Assembly (NCBI GenBank): GCA_037892935.1
Contig: JAYXKI010000013.1
Span: forward strand, 1,178,001-1,242,000
From: Phlebopus portentosus
Taxonomy: Eukaryota; Basidiomycota; Agaricomycetes; Boletales; Boletinellaceae
Direction: 5' to 3'
DNA: 64,000 bases
The notes below the pieces were generated by a model. The model made no database searches, was not told the origin of the DNA, and was given only the letters and a program-made list of their open reading frames with translations. This document shows positions 48,908 to 59,286 of the stretch, in pieces. How positions within the stretch are numbered: the stretch's first letter is position 1; every line of letters begins with the position of its first letter. The position numbers and the translations under genes are program-made.

Positions 48908-50786
48908 ATGGAATTCCCTGCGTTACCAAATCTGTTGGCCTATCCGGTGCCTACTGTGCAAGCCTATGAGCTGTTGGAGCGAACATACGAGCAAGCACGG
49001 GATCTCCTTCATCAACATCGGACAGATCCTTTGCGCTACCGTGCACAACTAGACATCATTAGACAGCGAGCAGCCCCTCTTCTGGATGCACTCTACCGAC
49101 AGATACCAACTGGAGAAATTCCAGCTTTTTGGGTTGAAAATCTTTTGAAGGTGTATGCAAATTTGACCAGTAATCTGAAAGTGGCCATGCAAGCCGGAAG
49201 TCAAAGGTATGGTAGATACATGATTTTTAGTAATAGATGCCATTGAATTTCATAAATAGGGATGCGTTAGACAGAATAACCTTGGCTCCGGTTAGAATTG
49301 TTCACACCCATCTTCCCGGTCGCCCCAGAAAGGTGATTAGCAGGACATTCTTGAACTTGGTGCAGAAGGCCGACAGAAGTCTCACTGATGCCCAAGTTGC
49401 AAGACTGACAAAGATGTCGGCGAAGACAGTCGGAAACTACCGAAAGCTGTATGGTATTAGGAAGCAATATTCTGGAATTTCTGATCAGCGTTTGGACGGC
49501 ATTGTGAGGCGGTATAAGCAGAAGAAGCCTGACGCTGGAATTCGTTACGTATGGGCCCATCTTCGTTCCCAAAATGTGAAGGTGCAAAGGCGAAGGGTTA
49601 TCGATTCACTGATTCGGGTGGATAGAGTTGGAGGAGTTCTCAGAAATCAACGACAAATCATAAGAAGGCCTTATAAATCGTTGCGTCCCAATTATTTGTG
49701 GCATTGTGATGGCCATCACAAGTTGATTCGATGGGGCTTAGTTATTCATGGCTTTATTGATGGATTTTGTCGAACTGTGAGTCTGATTGAAAGTGATTCC
49801 TTTTTACTAGACATTAACCCTTGTATCAACAGATAACGGGTTTGCGTGCCAGCAACAATAACAAGGCACAAACTGTCGTCAAACTTTTCCTGGACGCTAC
49901 CAGGTCCTATGGCATTCCATCAAGAGTCAGAGGGGATAGAGGTGGAGAAAATATAGATGTCGCAAGACTGATGATTTTTCTTCGTGGAGAAAATCGCGCA
50001 TCTTTTATCTGGGGAACGTAAGGATCTTTCTTCGCTCCTCTGAACTTTTTTTTACCTGTTGGTTAGATCTACACGGAATACAAGAATTGAGCGCCTTTGG
50101 GTGGAGGTTGGAAAGCAGTTCGTACGCCGCTGGAAGGCATTTTTTCAGCGCCTGGAGGACTTACATGGATTGGACATCGATAACCCTCAACATCTCTGGC
50201 TCCTTCACAAGTTGTTCTTGCCGCACATAAATGATGACTGCAAGATGTTTCGAAGAGAGTGGAATGCCCATACATGCAGGGGGAGTTCCACACTAAATCA
50301 AAGCCCAAATGTAAGACAATAGCTGCACCATGCATTCTGTCATTAACCTCAATTTAGGTTCTTCGCCTCCAGGGAATCATTAAACATGGTGCATATGACG
50401 AAGACTGTGACAAGCTGTCTCCAGAGCAGGTCCGAGAGATATGCAATCAACACTTCGGGCAGATTGAGAACAACGAGCACGACCTACATGTAGAGTCAGT
50501 ACAAGTACCTGAAACGAGGTTTCCATTCTTTGATCCCCAGACAGAGGACATCTTTTTTGACTCTGTCAGGGAGGCTATGGAGCGAGGGATAATGCCACAA
50601 GGTTTCGGGATTCGTCAGGAAGAGTGGCCAGATGACGGGTATCCCACTGGAGAGATTCTGAAAGTCGGAAAGAACCCAGAGGTACTTATTGCTTTGCCTC
50701 TAGAGATTTGGTTTGAAAGAGCTTTGCTGTGGGCTAGAGGATTGTATGTCATGCTACGAATTCAGGAAGGAGACCTGGAGCTTTAA
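48908..50786 (+). CDS. rve-type DDE integrase (transposase) of the giant element
   Basis: Likely strand-transfer enzyme of the element. Five exons join in frame: 48,908-49,206, 49,260-49,776, 49,833-50,017, 50,067-50,310 and 50,358-50,786, giving 557 residues without a break. The N-terminus (MEFPALPNLLAYPVPTVQAY) is helical. Residues around 140-200 (LTDAQVARLTKMSAKTVGNY) form a helix-turn-helix-like DNA-binding region. The catalytic core is RNase-H-like: first Asp in YLWHCDGHHKLIRWGLVIHG, second in PSRVRGDRGGEN, and Glu in TRNTRIERLWVEVGKQF, a complete D, D, E triad. The core ends near LFLPHINDDC; about 150 residues of mostly acidic C-terminus follow. I recall the WHxDGxHKLIRW family as unnamed integrase-core proteins in mushrooms and some animals. 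Its position next to the right terminal repeat and its intact state make it the prime candidate to mobilise the element. Confidence 0.93.
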
Positions 50787-51096
50787 TTGCAGTGATAGAT
50801 ATTTTATGTCAAGTAGTTCTGAGGATATGCGAGTCAATTTTTTCAGCTAGAGATTAACAATGGATGCCATTTATCATCATTGCAAAACTTGAGACTGTGT
50901 ATAGCAGTGACTCTTTCCGATGTATAAATGTGCTCTTTCATCTTAGTCACTCCTGGATGGTGAGAATCTGGCTAAATCTGATACTAATACCTCATAAACA
51001 GGTCAAATGTGTTCAACTAAACGCATTTATTTCACTGTCAGTATTAATTTAGGTCTTGCTAAAATGCTGATGAAGGTCAAGTCAGGTATAACCCGC
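50787..51096. other. Integrase 3' flank, nothing recognised
   Basis: About 310 bases between the integrase stop and palindrome copy 8; no supported ORF. Confidence 0.5.
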
Positions 51097-51129
51097 TGCG
51101 ACGCTTTTTCCACTGGAAAAAGCGCCGCG
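51097..51129. repeat. 33-bp palindrome, copy 8
   Basis: Canonical left arm; the right arm has two changes (GCGCCGCG). No CACGTG next to it; instead it borders the CACATG array. Confidence 0.9.
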
Positions 51130-51440
51130 GAAATCACATGTCCAGTGACATGTGCATGCCAATCACACGAATGTCACATGCCGATCACATGCGTTTGACG
51201 TGATCTCGATTTTTTATCAGATGACCTGACCTGAGTCACATGTAAGTCGCGCAAATCTCACATGCTTTTAATTTACTCAAATAGTACATCAGGTGATCGC
51301 TTCACGATCACATGAATCATCACATGGTGAATAGGTATTTATCATGTGACCATAAACTGATCACATGATTGTCACACCAATTTCATATGACGTTAATCTT
51401 CCATATACATGCGTCATATGATCGTTTTATGATCACATGA
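51130..51440. repeat. CACATG (ATCACATGA) array next to the right end
   Basis: At least ten copies of CACATG or its complement CATGTG in about 310 bases, many in the longer form ATCACATGA or TCACATG (for example near 51,135, 51,175, 51,183, 51,237, 51,308, 51,360 and 51,433). The terminal repeat itself also contains TCATGTGAC. Dense short repeats just inside an end are typical transposase-binding sites. Confidence 0.75.
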
Positions 51441-51526
51441 AGTTTATCTGTCTGCAAATTTTCGTGAAACGAAAATTTTAACAAAAGGGGGGGGGAAGGG
51501 AAAACCCCCCCCTTTTTTTTTTCTGC

Positions 51527-51610
51527 GTCACATGAGGGAAAATTACTGAATTTAGCAACTATACTATTTAGGGGGGGGGGGAATAATTTTTTCCCCATCG
51601 GTACACCATA
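51527..51610 (-). repeat. Right terminal inverted repeat of the giant element
   Basis: Reverse complement of 26,208-26,291 over all 84 bases, ending CGGTACACCATA. Followed directly by TGAGTGG (51,611-51,617). Confidence 0.95.
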
Positions 51611-51915
51611 TGAGTGGGACTCCGGACTGCGCAAATTTCTTGTTGCACGTGATGGAAAAGATCACGCTTGCTTATCACGTCCTCAGCTTGAATCGGAGAT
51701 TCAACTACGAACATAAACAATATTTAGAGGGAGAATATGGAGTGTACATAAACTCAGAAGTCCGAGCTGACGGATATTCATTGAGAATATCGGACAGCGC
51801 GACTTATCGGACAGTTCAAACTGTGATAGTTTATTTAATTTGTACAGCTTGTCGATATACACGTGATCCGAATATATAGGAAAGTGGAAGAGACTTCAGA
51901 GAAAGCTCGCTACGA

Positions 51916-54446
51916 TCAATAAAGGTATCTAAACCCTTTCTTCCTTTCCATTGCCTCCTCCATCGTGATCCCTTCCAAGCACGCAGCATCCTCGATGCGC
52001 TTTTGATTCGCACCTTTCAGTCCGCCAATTTCATCCTCGTCTAGCCTTTTGTTCTTGCGTACAAGAATGAATCTCATCACTGGAATTATTCTAACCTTAT
52101 AATTTGCGGCTTTGGTGATTATAAATGGACCTACCAGAGGCAAGAGAGACGGAGAACAACAGCGCCGCAACGCCAATCTCCATAGACCGATGGTACTGAG
52201 GTCCCCATTTCGCCTTCCATGTGTATGAACCGATCCTTTAGTAGCTGAGATTAATAACCTGCTTTGGAGAGAAATTGTATTGCATTCTTACAGGTTGCCT
52301 ACATTTCCAACGCCATTCACCAGACCAATGGATGCAGCGCGTTTCGCTGGCGGTCTAGTTATAGTATTTGAAAGCCAAACAAGAATGAGAGTAAACCCTG
52401 TGAAGTCCAGGGAATTTATTCTTTCATAAAGAAGAACCAAGTGTCAAGTAACTTACCTGCGAAACCACTTGCCATTAGGAATAGGGAAATATATCGACCG
52501 GTAATGGAGGATGTTGAAAGGGCGACGATAGTGCCAGCGATCGCTCCCCACCATGGCAAAGATAGATGCCAAAACCGTTCCCCGGTTTTATCTGCGAGAC
52601 CTCCAGTGAGTCCCTGATAGTATGAGATACGATACGCATACCAGCATGCAGCGAGTTCAAACAACAGACGGCCGTCGCCCAGATCTACGGAGGCCTTTTC
52701 TTCACTCAGTATTGAGGTAGGTCAACATAATAAGACATCTACATACGCTGCCAGCAGAAGAGTGATCGTTGTGTCAAATCCGAGTGTTGCTGTCAGTCTA
52801 TGTGCATCATTAGTGATACTTCTCTTAAAGAGGCTTACCCACGCACGTCGGGAAGAAATTGACAAAGGAGAGGCCAAGGAGCAGGCTCATCTCCATGAGA
52901 GCAAAGATAAGGACTCTCACATCCTTCACCGCCATCTTCAAGCCTTCCCACATCCTGCGAAGATGAACGTGAGGACATGTACTTGAAAATGATCCGCGCT
53001 ACTTACGAGTCTTGAGCGAGGTCTTCATCTGCTTCGCCCGTGTCCTCTGCTAAGCGAGCCTGGGCTAATTGTCTCTCGTTTACTGAAATCCACCTGGTGT
53101 TGTTCGGCTTTTTATCGATAATTAACAGTAGTCAACCGGTAATATTGGGTACTTACAAGATCCGGAAGAGACCACCTAGACTCGTAATCAGCGTTTCTAC
53201 TCTCTAGCATTTGTTCGAGACATGTACATAGCTATAATTCCGACGGAGATTGTGAGAGCACCCTAGAAAGATGATGGATTATAAAAGCTAGGATCCGACG
53301 AGATCAAGAGAATACCTCAATGAAGAATAGCCTGTGCTAATCAGACACGAAAAAATATGCAAATGATTCAAGTGAGCTTACCATCTCCAGCCTCTGATTC
53401 CTCGCTTTCCTTCCAAGTTGGCGAGGATGCCTGCTGCCATGAGCTGCCATGGAGTCAGTATATGGCACGATTTTACCGGGTGAAGACTCACGTTTCCAAA
53501 AGCAGTAGAAAGTAGTGATCCGGAATAGAATAATGAGGCTCGGAAAGCTAGTTCCTATATTCAAGAAATAAACAAACGTCACTAATAAGAGCATCCGGAG
53601 CTTATCAGCTGCAGGAGGACTAACCTTCCTTGTATACCACCTCGAGAGAAGATAGATCGCTCCAGGATAGAATGCAGCCTTTCACAGAATTAGCCGCAAT
53701 TTCTTCGATCTCACTTGAAACGCACTTCAGGGAACCCTAGGAATAATCGACAGGACAGAATCCCGGCGTAGTTACGAGTAATCTGCATAAGAATAAGCTA
53801 ACAATGACTGTTAAAGTCGATCCAGTATCTGACCCCAGTCAATGCACTCGTAAGTCCCCAGGCGACAACGCAACATCCGATATACAGCGATGGCCTAAAA
53901 TTAGAGTTCAGCGCTGGTTTGACACTGTATGCAACATTCCATACCGTTTGATGCGGTTCAGAATCTAGGTGAGAATAAAAATCAGGCGGTTCTAAGTATC
54001 TCTTCGGACACGTTACCATATTAGATGGGATCTGGGCGGAGCAATAGGATGCATAGAGGATCGCTACAGCCGTGTCATATTGTATATCTGGACGATGACT
54101 ATATCGTTAGGATACCGTTGACTATCTGCCTGAAAGCATACCTGATAAGCCAAGGTCCTCCTCAAGACCCTTGAGCCGCGCCGTCGCAATGGCGGTCCTC
54201 TGTTACGGGTTAATCGATTCCAACTAACTTGGTGCCTGCTTTTGTACTCACATCGATGTAGTTCATAAGATAAATCAAGAATACGGTAGGCAGAAATCGC
54301 ACGTCTAGCTTCCGCAATAGGCGTGCTTCCGTGGTAGAGCGTTCATTGACAGGTGCAATATCCTCCGTATACTCTTGATCCGACAGTTTTTCGTCGGAAG
54401 TTTTGGTGTCAAGAACTGTTCTTGTAACAGAAATAACTTCCGTCAT
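51916..54446 (-). CDS. MFS transporter B (anion:cation symporter family)
   Basis: Second of three paralogues. ATG at 54,446 (MTEVISVTRTVLDTKTSDEK), then ARLLRKLDVRFLPTVFLIYL and MNYID in helix 1. Later exons include PSLYIGCCVVAWGLTSALTG (about 53,885), GAIYLLSRWYTRKVS-like sequence near 53,650, GDGRLLFELAACW near 52,650 and RFILVRKNKRLDEDEIGGLK at the end, closing EEAMERKKGFRYLY at the stop 51,916-51,918. About a dozen introns of 50-80 bases, product about 500 residues, no break noticed. It is much closer to transporter C than to A, and upstream DNA of B and C is also alike, so they arose by tandem duplication with a spacing of about 3.6 kb. Substrate unknown; family members move small carboxylates or vitamins into the cell. 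Confidence 0.85.
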
Positions 54447-55519
54447 GGTTCGTCCGTTAGGGCTAATGCCGGTGTCTGACGAATTTATCCGTTGTGGCGG
54501 TTAAGAGGGGCAACTTGAAACGGGAAAAACTAAGACGAAAGCAGGTCCGAGTTTTATCAGCAGCTAAGGACCGCTCGAGGGCTTCAAACATATCGCCGTG
54601 AGAGACAAAGCAGGGGCATTCCTTGAGCGATATTACTGTCTATCATAGTATTCCTACAGAAATGGAACGTTTACTCCTCAGAACGTGCATGCCACAAAGT
54701 GCAGCGGGATTAAGGAGCGCTCGTCTCATTATCCATAAATAACATTCGGGTCGTCTGGCCAGTTGCGAGTCATTCATTGGCCTATCAAATGACATGCACT
54801 CTCGCGTGACCAGATAATCTAGAGCTAATTATATCCTCTCGCTGAGAAGTCCGCAGCGCAGGCCAGGCGTGGAACTTAGAATCAAAGAGAGATAACGAAA
54901 AGCAAGGTATAGCAGCTCGAAGGTTTACGGCAGACACAGCGGCCAGGAGCTTGACATCGAATTCGCTTGCCGAGTCGAGAAGGAAGACATTTAAAGGTGA
55001 AGTGATTTGACCTCCTTGAGCTAAGCGTTGGTGTCTTTAATGGAAACCATGACTCCAAGGCATCTGTCGACCTATGCAAGCCAAGCAGTTGGTAGACATT
55101 TGAATATCGAAAGATGCAACAATTTTCGCCCCAAGGGTCCAAATATCACTGTTGGGCTGGTTTTCAGCCATTTTGAGCATGTGGCCTCTCGGATTCATTC
55201 TGATGGTTGAAACGCGAGTTGGAAGTTCTACCGCTTACGTAGTTTGTAGCTTTCTATCTACGTCACGTAATCTATGCCAGTCTATACAGCTTTTTAATTC
55301 AACAATATTTGTAGATGTGACGAATGCTTCAATGTGTCGGATTGAGGCGAGCGCAGAGAGATAATTGACCACGTGGCATTACTTGCAATCCTTGAGAATA
55401 AGTACTTAGCTCGACATTTCGGAAGACCTTGATACGAGAGATAATTTATACTACAATCTGTCTTCAGACTCTTGCAAAACGAATGGATGGAAAAATGACG
55501 AGAATTTGTATCGATATAA
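54447..55519. other. Intergenic between MFS B and C, part of the duplication
   Basis: No gene. Words such as GGGCTTCAA.CAT.TCGC.GTGAGA (near 54,580) and AAAATAGGACGTTTACTCCTCA-like DNA recur upstream of transporter C (near 58,190 and 58,280), showing that the duplicated unit includes the promoter. Confidence 0.6.
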
Positions 55520-58116
55520 TCAATAGAGATACCTAAACCCTTTCTTCCTTTCCATCGCCTCCTCCATTGTGATTCCTTCCAAACATGCAGCATCCTCAAT
55601 ACGTTTTTGATTTGCTTCTTTCAGTCCGCCAAGTTCATCTTCGTCCAGACTCTTGTTTTTCCGTACGAGAATGTGTCTCATTACTGGAAAAATTCTTTTC
55701 TGAGAACATACTGTTGTGATGAATAGGACTGAACTTACCATAGGCAAGAAAGATGGATAAAACCAGCGATGCGAGGCCTATCTCCATTGACTGGTGATAC
55801 TGAGGGCCCCATTCTGCCTTCCATGTGTACGAACCAATGCTGTATAAGACATTCTTATTAAGTTTATTTCACGGGAAATTTTTGAGTCCTTACAGGTAGC
55901 CTAAATTTCCAATACCGTTCACAAGACCCATAGATGCAGCCCGTTTCGCAGGTGGACGGATAATGGTATTTGAGAGCCAAACGAGGATGAGAGGAAATCC
56001 TGGATAGATGATGCCTTAGTTCATTCACATCAAAGTTATAATTAATAATTGAATATACCCGCGTAACCACTTGCCATCAGAAACAACGAGATATATCTCC
56101 CAATGGTTGAAAATGTAGAGAGAGCAATGATCGTGCCCACGATTGCTCCCCACCAAGGTAAAGATATATGCCAGAATCGTTCGCCAATTTTATCTGTGAG
56201 ACATCCAGTTAGCACTCAGTAATACTGACAGCGAAATGCATACCAGCGTGCAGCGAGTTGAGACAGTTTACAATAGCTGCCCAAATCCATGGAGGCCTTC
56301 CAAGCAATCAGCACTGAATTGGAACAACGTAATAACGTAGACACATACGCCGCGAGTAGGAGGGTGATCGTTGTGTTGAATCCGAGAGTTGCCGTTAATC
56401 TGTTACCGCGTCAGTGATGATTCTACAAAACACGGATTGCACGCCCACGTCGGAAAGAAATTGACGAAGGAAAGTCCAAGGAGCAGGCTCAACTGCATGA
56501 GAGCAAAGATCCAGACCCTGACATCTTTCACCGCCATCTTCAGGCCCTCCCACATACTGAGAGGTAAGAAAATAAGGACGCAGCTTGCTTGAGTGGGGCT
56601 GAGCTACTCACGAATCTTGAGCAAGGTCCTCATCCGCTTCACCCGTGTCCTCTGCTAATCGAGCCTGGGCAAGCTGCCTCTCACTTGATGATATCCATCG
56701 GGTATTGCTCGGCTTTGCGGATGTTTACAAATGGTCGGCCAGTGATATGCTTTACTCACAAGATCCGGAAGAGACCACCTGGATCCATAATTAGATATTC
56801 TATTCTCAGTTCTTTTCTCGTGTCACGAACATAGTTATTATCCCGACGGTGATTGTTACAGCACCCTGGAAAGACGACGATCAATAAAGTTCAGGATCAA
56901 CAGTGCAAAGAGAATACCTCTATGAAGAATAACCTTCGTGAATCGTGAGCGCATGAAGGTTCAAATGATTCCTACGAGCATACCATCTCCAGCCTCTTAT
57001 CCGTCGCTTCCCTTCCATGCCAGCCAGAATACCGGCTGCCATGAGCTGTTATAGAGTCATTAGATAGTATGACTGCTACGATTGAAGCTTACATTTCCGA
57101 ATGCGTAGGAAAGAATTGATCCGCAATAGAATAACGAGACTCGGAATGCCAATTCCTATGTCATGAGGAGAGAGAAAAAAGGACGCTTTAATAGTAACGG
57201 CATCCATAGTTTATCGTTTGAGAAGGACCAACCTTCCTTGTATACCATCTTGAAAGAAGATAGATCACTCCAGGATAGAAAGCAGCCTTTGACAAATTCA
57301 GCCGCAGTTTCTTCGCTAACGTCAAGCACGCACTTCGGGGAACCCTAGTATTAGTCGGCAGAACAGAATTCCAGCGTAATTATGAATGACCTGAGGAGAT
57401 ATAAAGTGAGAGTTTGACTCAAGAAGCCGATCCACTGACTGACCCCAGTCAATGCGCTTGTGAGCCCCCATGCTACAACGCAACACCCGATGTACAGTGA
57501 CGGCCTATTCTTGGAGATGAGCATTTTTTTTACATCGTGCACGATATACCGTACCGCTTGACTCGGTTCAGAATCTGCATGATAATAAAAAATAAGGCGG
57601 CTCTGCATGTAATTATTTGTTCGGCTACTTTACCATGTTGGAAGGGATCTGAGCTGGAGAATATGAAGCATAGAGGATCGCCACGGCCGTGTCATATTGT
57701 ATGTCTGGAAGATGGTTACATCAATAGAATTTCGTTGTATACATGCATTGTTGAAGCATACCTGTTAAACCAAGGTCACTTTCGAGACCCTTGAGCCGCG
57801 CTGTTGCGATAGCGGTCCTCTATTAAGGATTGCATGCTCTCTATTAGCTTGCTCTCTCCAATACTTGCGCACTCACATCAATGTGATTCATAAGATAAAC
57901 CAAGAAGACGGTAGGCAAGAATCGCATGTCCAACTTATGCAGCAGTCGCGTCTCTGCGATAGAGCGTTCATTTACGGGCACGATGTGATCTGTGCACCCT
58001 TGATCCGCGAGCTTCTCATCGGAATATTTGGATACACCAGTAGTTCCTGCGCCATCATCAGTTTCCGTCATAGCCCGCCCGTCAGGGTAGCCACCAGCGT
58101 CTGAAGACTTAGCCAT
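55520..58116 (-). CDS. MFS transporter C (anion:cation symporter family)
   Basis: Third paralogue. ATG at 58,116 (MAKSSDAGGYPDGRAMTETD), then TRLLHKLDMRFLPTVFLVYL and MNHID; Asn-His replaces the Asn-Tyr of A and B. PSLYIGCCVVAWGLTSALTG appears near 57,490, and the end RHILVRKNKSLDEDELGGLK through EEAMERKKGFRYLY closes at 55,520-55,522. Exon layout parallels transporter B, with many short introns and no visible frameshift. Roughly 500 residues, 12 predicted spans. Expected role as for B: proton-coupled uptake of a small organic anion at the plasma membrane. Closely related sequence and shared flanks mark it as a tandem duplicate of B. Confidence 0.85.
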
Positions 58117-59286
58117 TCAGGCGTTAAGAGGGGCAACCTGAACAGAAAGAAAGCAGTTCCGAATTTATTAGTTTCTCCAAGGAATGCTTGAGGGCTTCAA
58201 GCATGTCGCTGTGAGAAACAAAGCACGACGGTTAATAAAGCAGACTTCAGATGTCCGCCACAGTATTCATACAAAAATAGGACGTTTACTCCTCAAACGT
58301 GCACATCACGCAAGTGTCCAAAAAAACTCGGCGGGATTAAGAAGGCGCGCTCTTGTCATTGCCGAGAAGTATCGTTCAGGTCGTCTGCTCCTTCGAGAGT
58401 CACTCATTGGTCTATAAAATGGCGTGCCCGTTCTCGTGACCACAAGCTCAGGAGATAACCATATTTGCTCGTCGAGAATCCCGCAGCGAAGGACATGGCA
58501 TGGAAGCTTAGAGTCAAACAGGGCCTAGCGGAAAAGCAAAAAATAGCGACAAGAAGGTTTGTGCACGTCAGTCGGCAGGGCTGCAACTCCACGGTGAGAT
58601 TGCTGTCCGAGTTGGAATAGAAGAGCTCAATTTTCTGTCCTCCTTGCAATCAGGTCTGTACCTTCAAGGAGGATGGAATCCCTAGCCTCGATCCGGAGTA
58701 TCTATCGACCGGTACAAACAGTCCGTAAGGCATTCGTGAGGTGCAACCCAGACATGCTTCGCCACAAGGGCCCGGACATTGGCGTTGAGTTTGGCTCGAT
58801 TCCGTCACCCCTCCTTGAAGTTGACTGACGAACACAACGAACGAAGCCGACGGAACAAGTATGTCGTAGCTTACGTACATCGCTTACGTCTCCGTTTACC
58901 TAATTTGCGTCTTTCCGCGATAGTGCAGACAAATATGCAGACAAATATACAACACAAGGCAAAAATCTAAGCAATGTCATAGAATGTATCCACACGGAAG
59001 ACGGAAAACTAACTAGCTACTTGGAGTACTAGATATGCGTGTATGTGGTTGTTCATTACTTCGTGAAGATCAGTAGCAATATTAATTTAAGGTAGAAGTA
59101 CCAATAGTAATACATATAAGAGCGAACGAGTGAACGAGCGAGGGAGAGAGCGATCCAATCCAATCCAATCCGAAAGCAAAAGGCAAGAAAATAAAGAGCG
59201 AACCATACACGATCCGTCCAAAGCATTGTGACGCCATTCCTCCAGCAGCCTTCACAGAATCAAAGAGAGAGAAGTTGCAAACCCAA
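58117..59286. other. MFS C promoter and TRK 3' flank
   Basis: No supported gene. The right-hand part (about 59,110-59,170) has GAGCGAACGAGTGAACGAGCGAG-like purine-rich simple sequence and three ATCCA/CCAAT words in a row (AATCCAATCCAATCC). Confidence 0.5.

Larger units (their letters stand above)
26208..51610. mobile_element. Candidate giant DDE-integrase DNA transposon, 25,403 bp
   Basis: Three independent signals define it. First, the ends are 84-bp inverted copies that I read as identical base for base (26,208-26,291 and 51,527-51,610), including an 11-base C/G run of equal length. Second, TGAGTGG occurs directly outside both ends (26,201-26,207 and 51,611-51,617), a 7-bp target duplication. 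Third, an intact rve-type integrase gene lies 0.8 kb from the right end. Cargo: BTB/POZ gene, JmjC gene, an unknown acidic protein, a Ras-like GTPase, and pseudogene pieces of TPR/MLP1, glutamate synthase and Hsp70. Internal repeats (33-bp palindromes, a 444-bp tandem array, CACATG array, C-tract minisatellite) were found only inside. The flanking host genes are three MFS paralogues, so the insertion split a cluster. I do not know a described superfamily combining these traits; Ginger and Maverick elements also use rve integrases but differ in target-site length or gene set. Confidence 0.82.

Noticed and set aside
26208..51610. Starship-type element
   Set aside because: I saw no tyrosine-recombinase (DUF3435) captain gene; the recombinase present is a DDE integrase and there are true inverted ends, which Starships usually lack.
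26208..51610. Helitron, because of captured gene fragments and hairpins
   Set aside because: There are 84-bp inverted ends and a 7-bp duplication, and no Rep/helicase gene was seen; Helitrons make no target duplication.
26208..51610. Maverick/Polinton
   Set aside because: No protein-primed DNA polymerase, packaging ATPase or capsid-like genes; target duplication is 7 rather than 6 bp.
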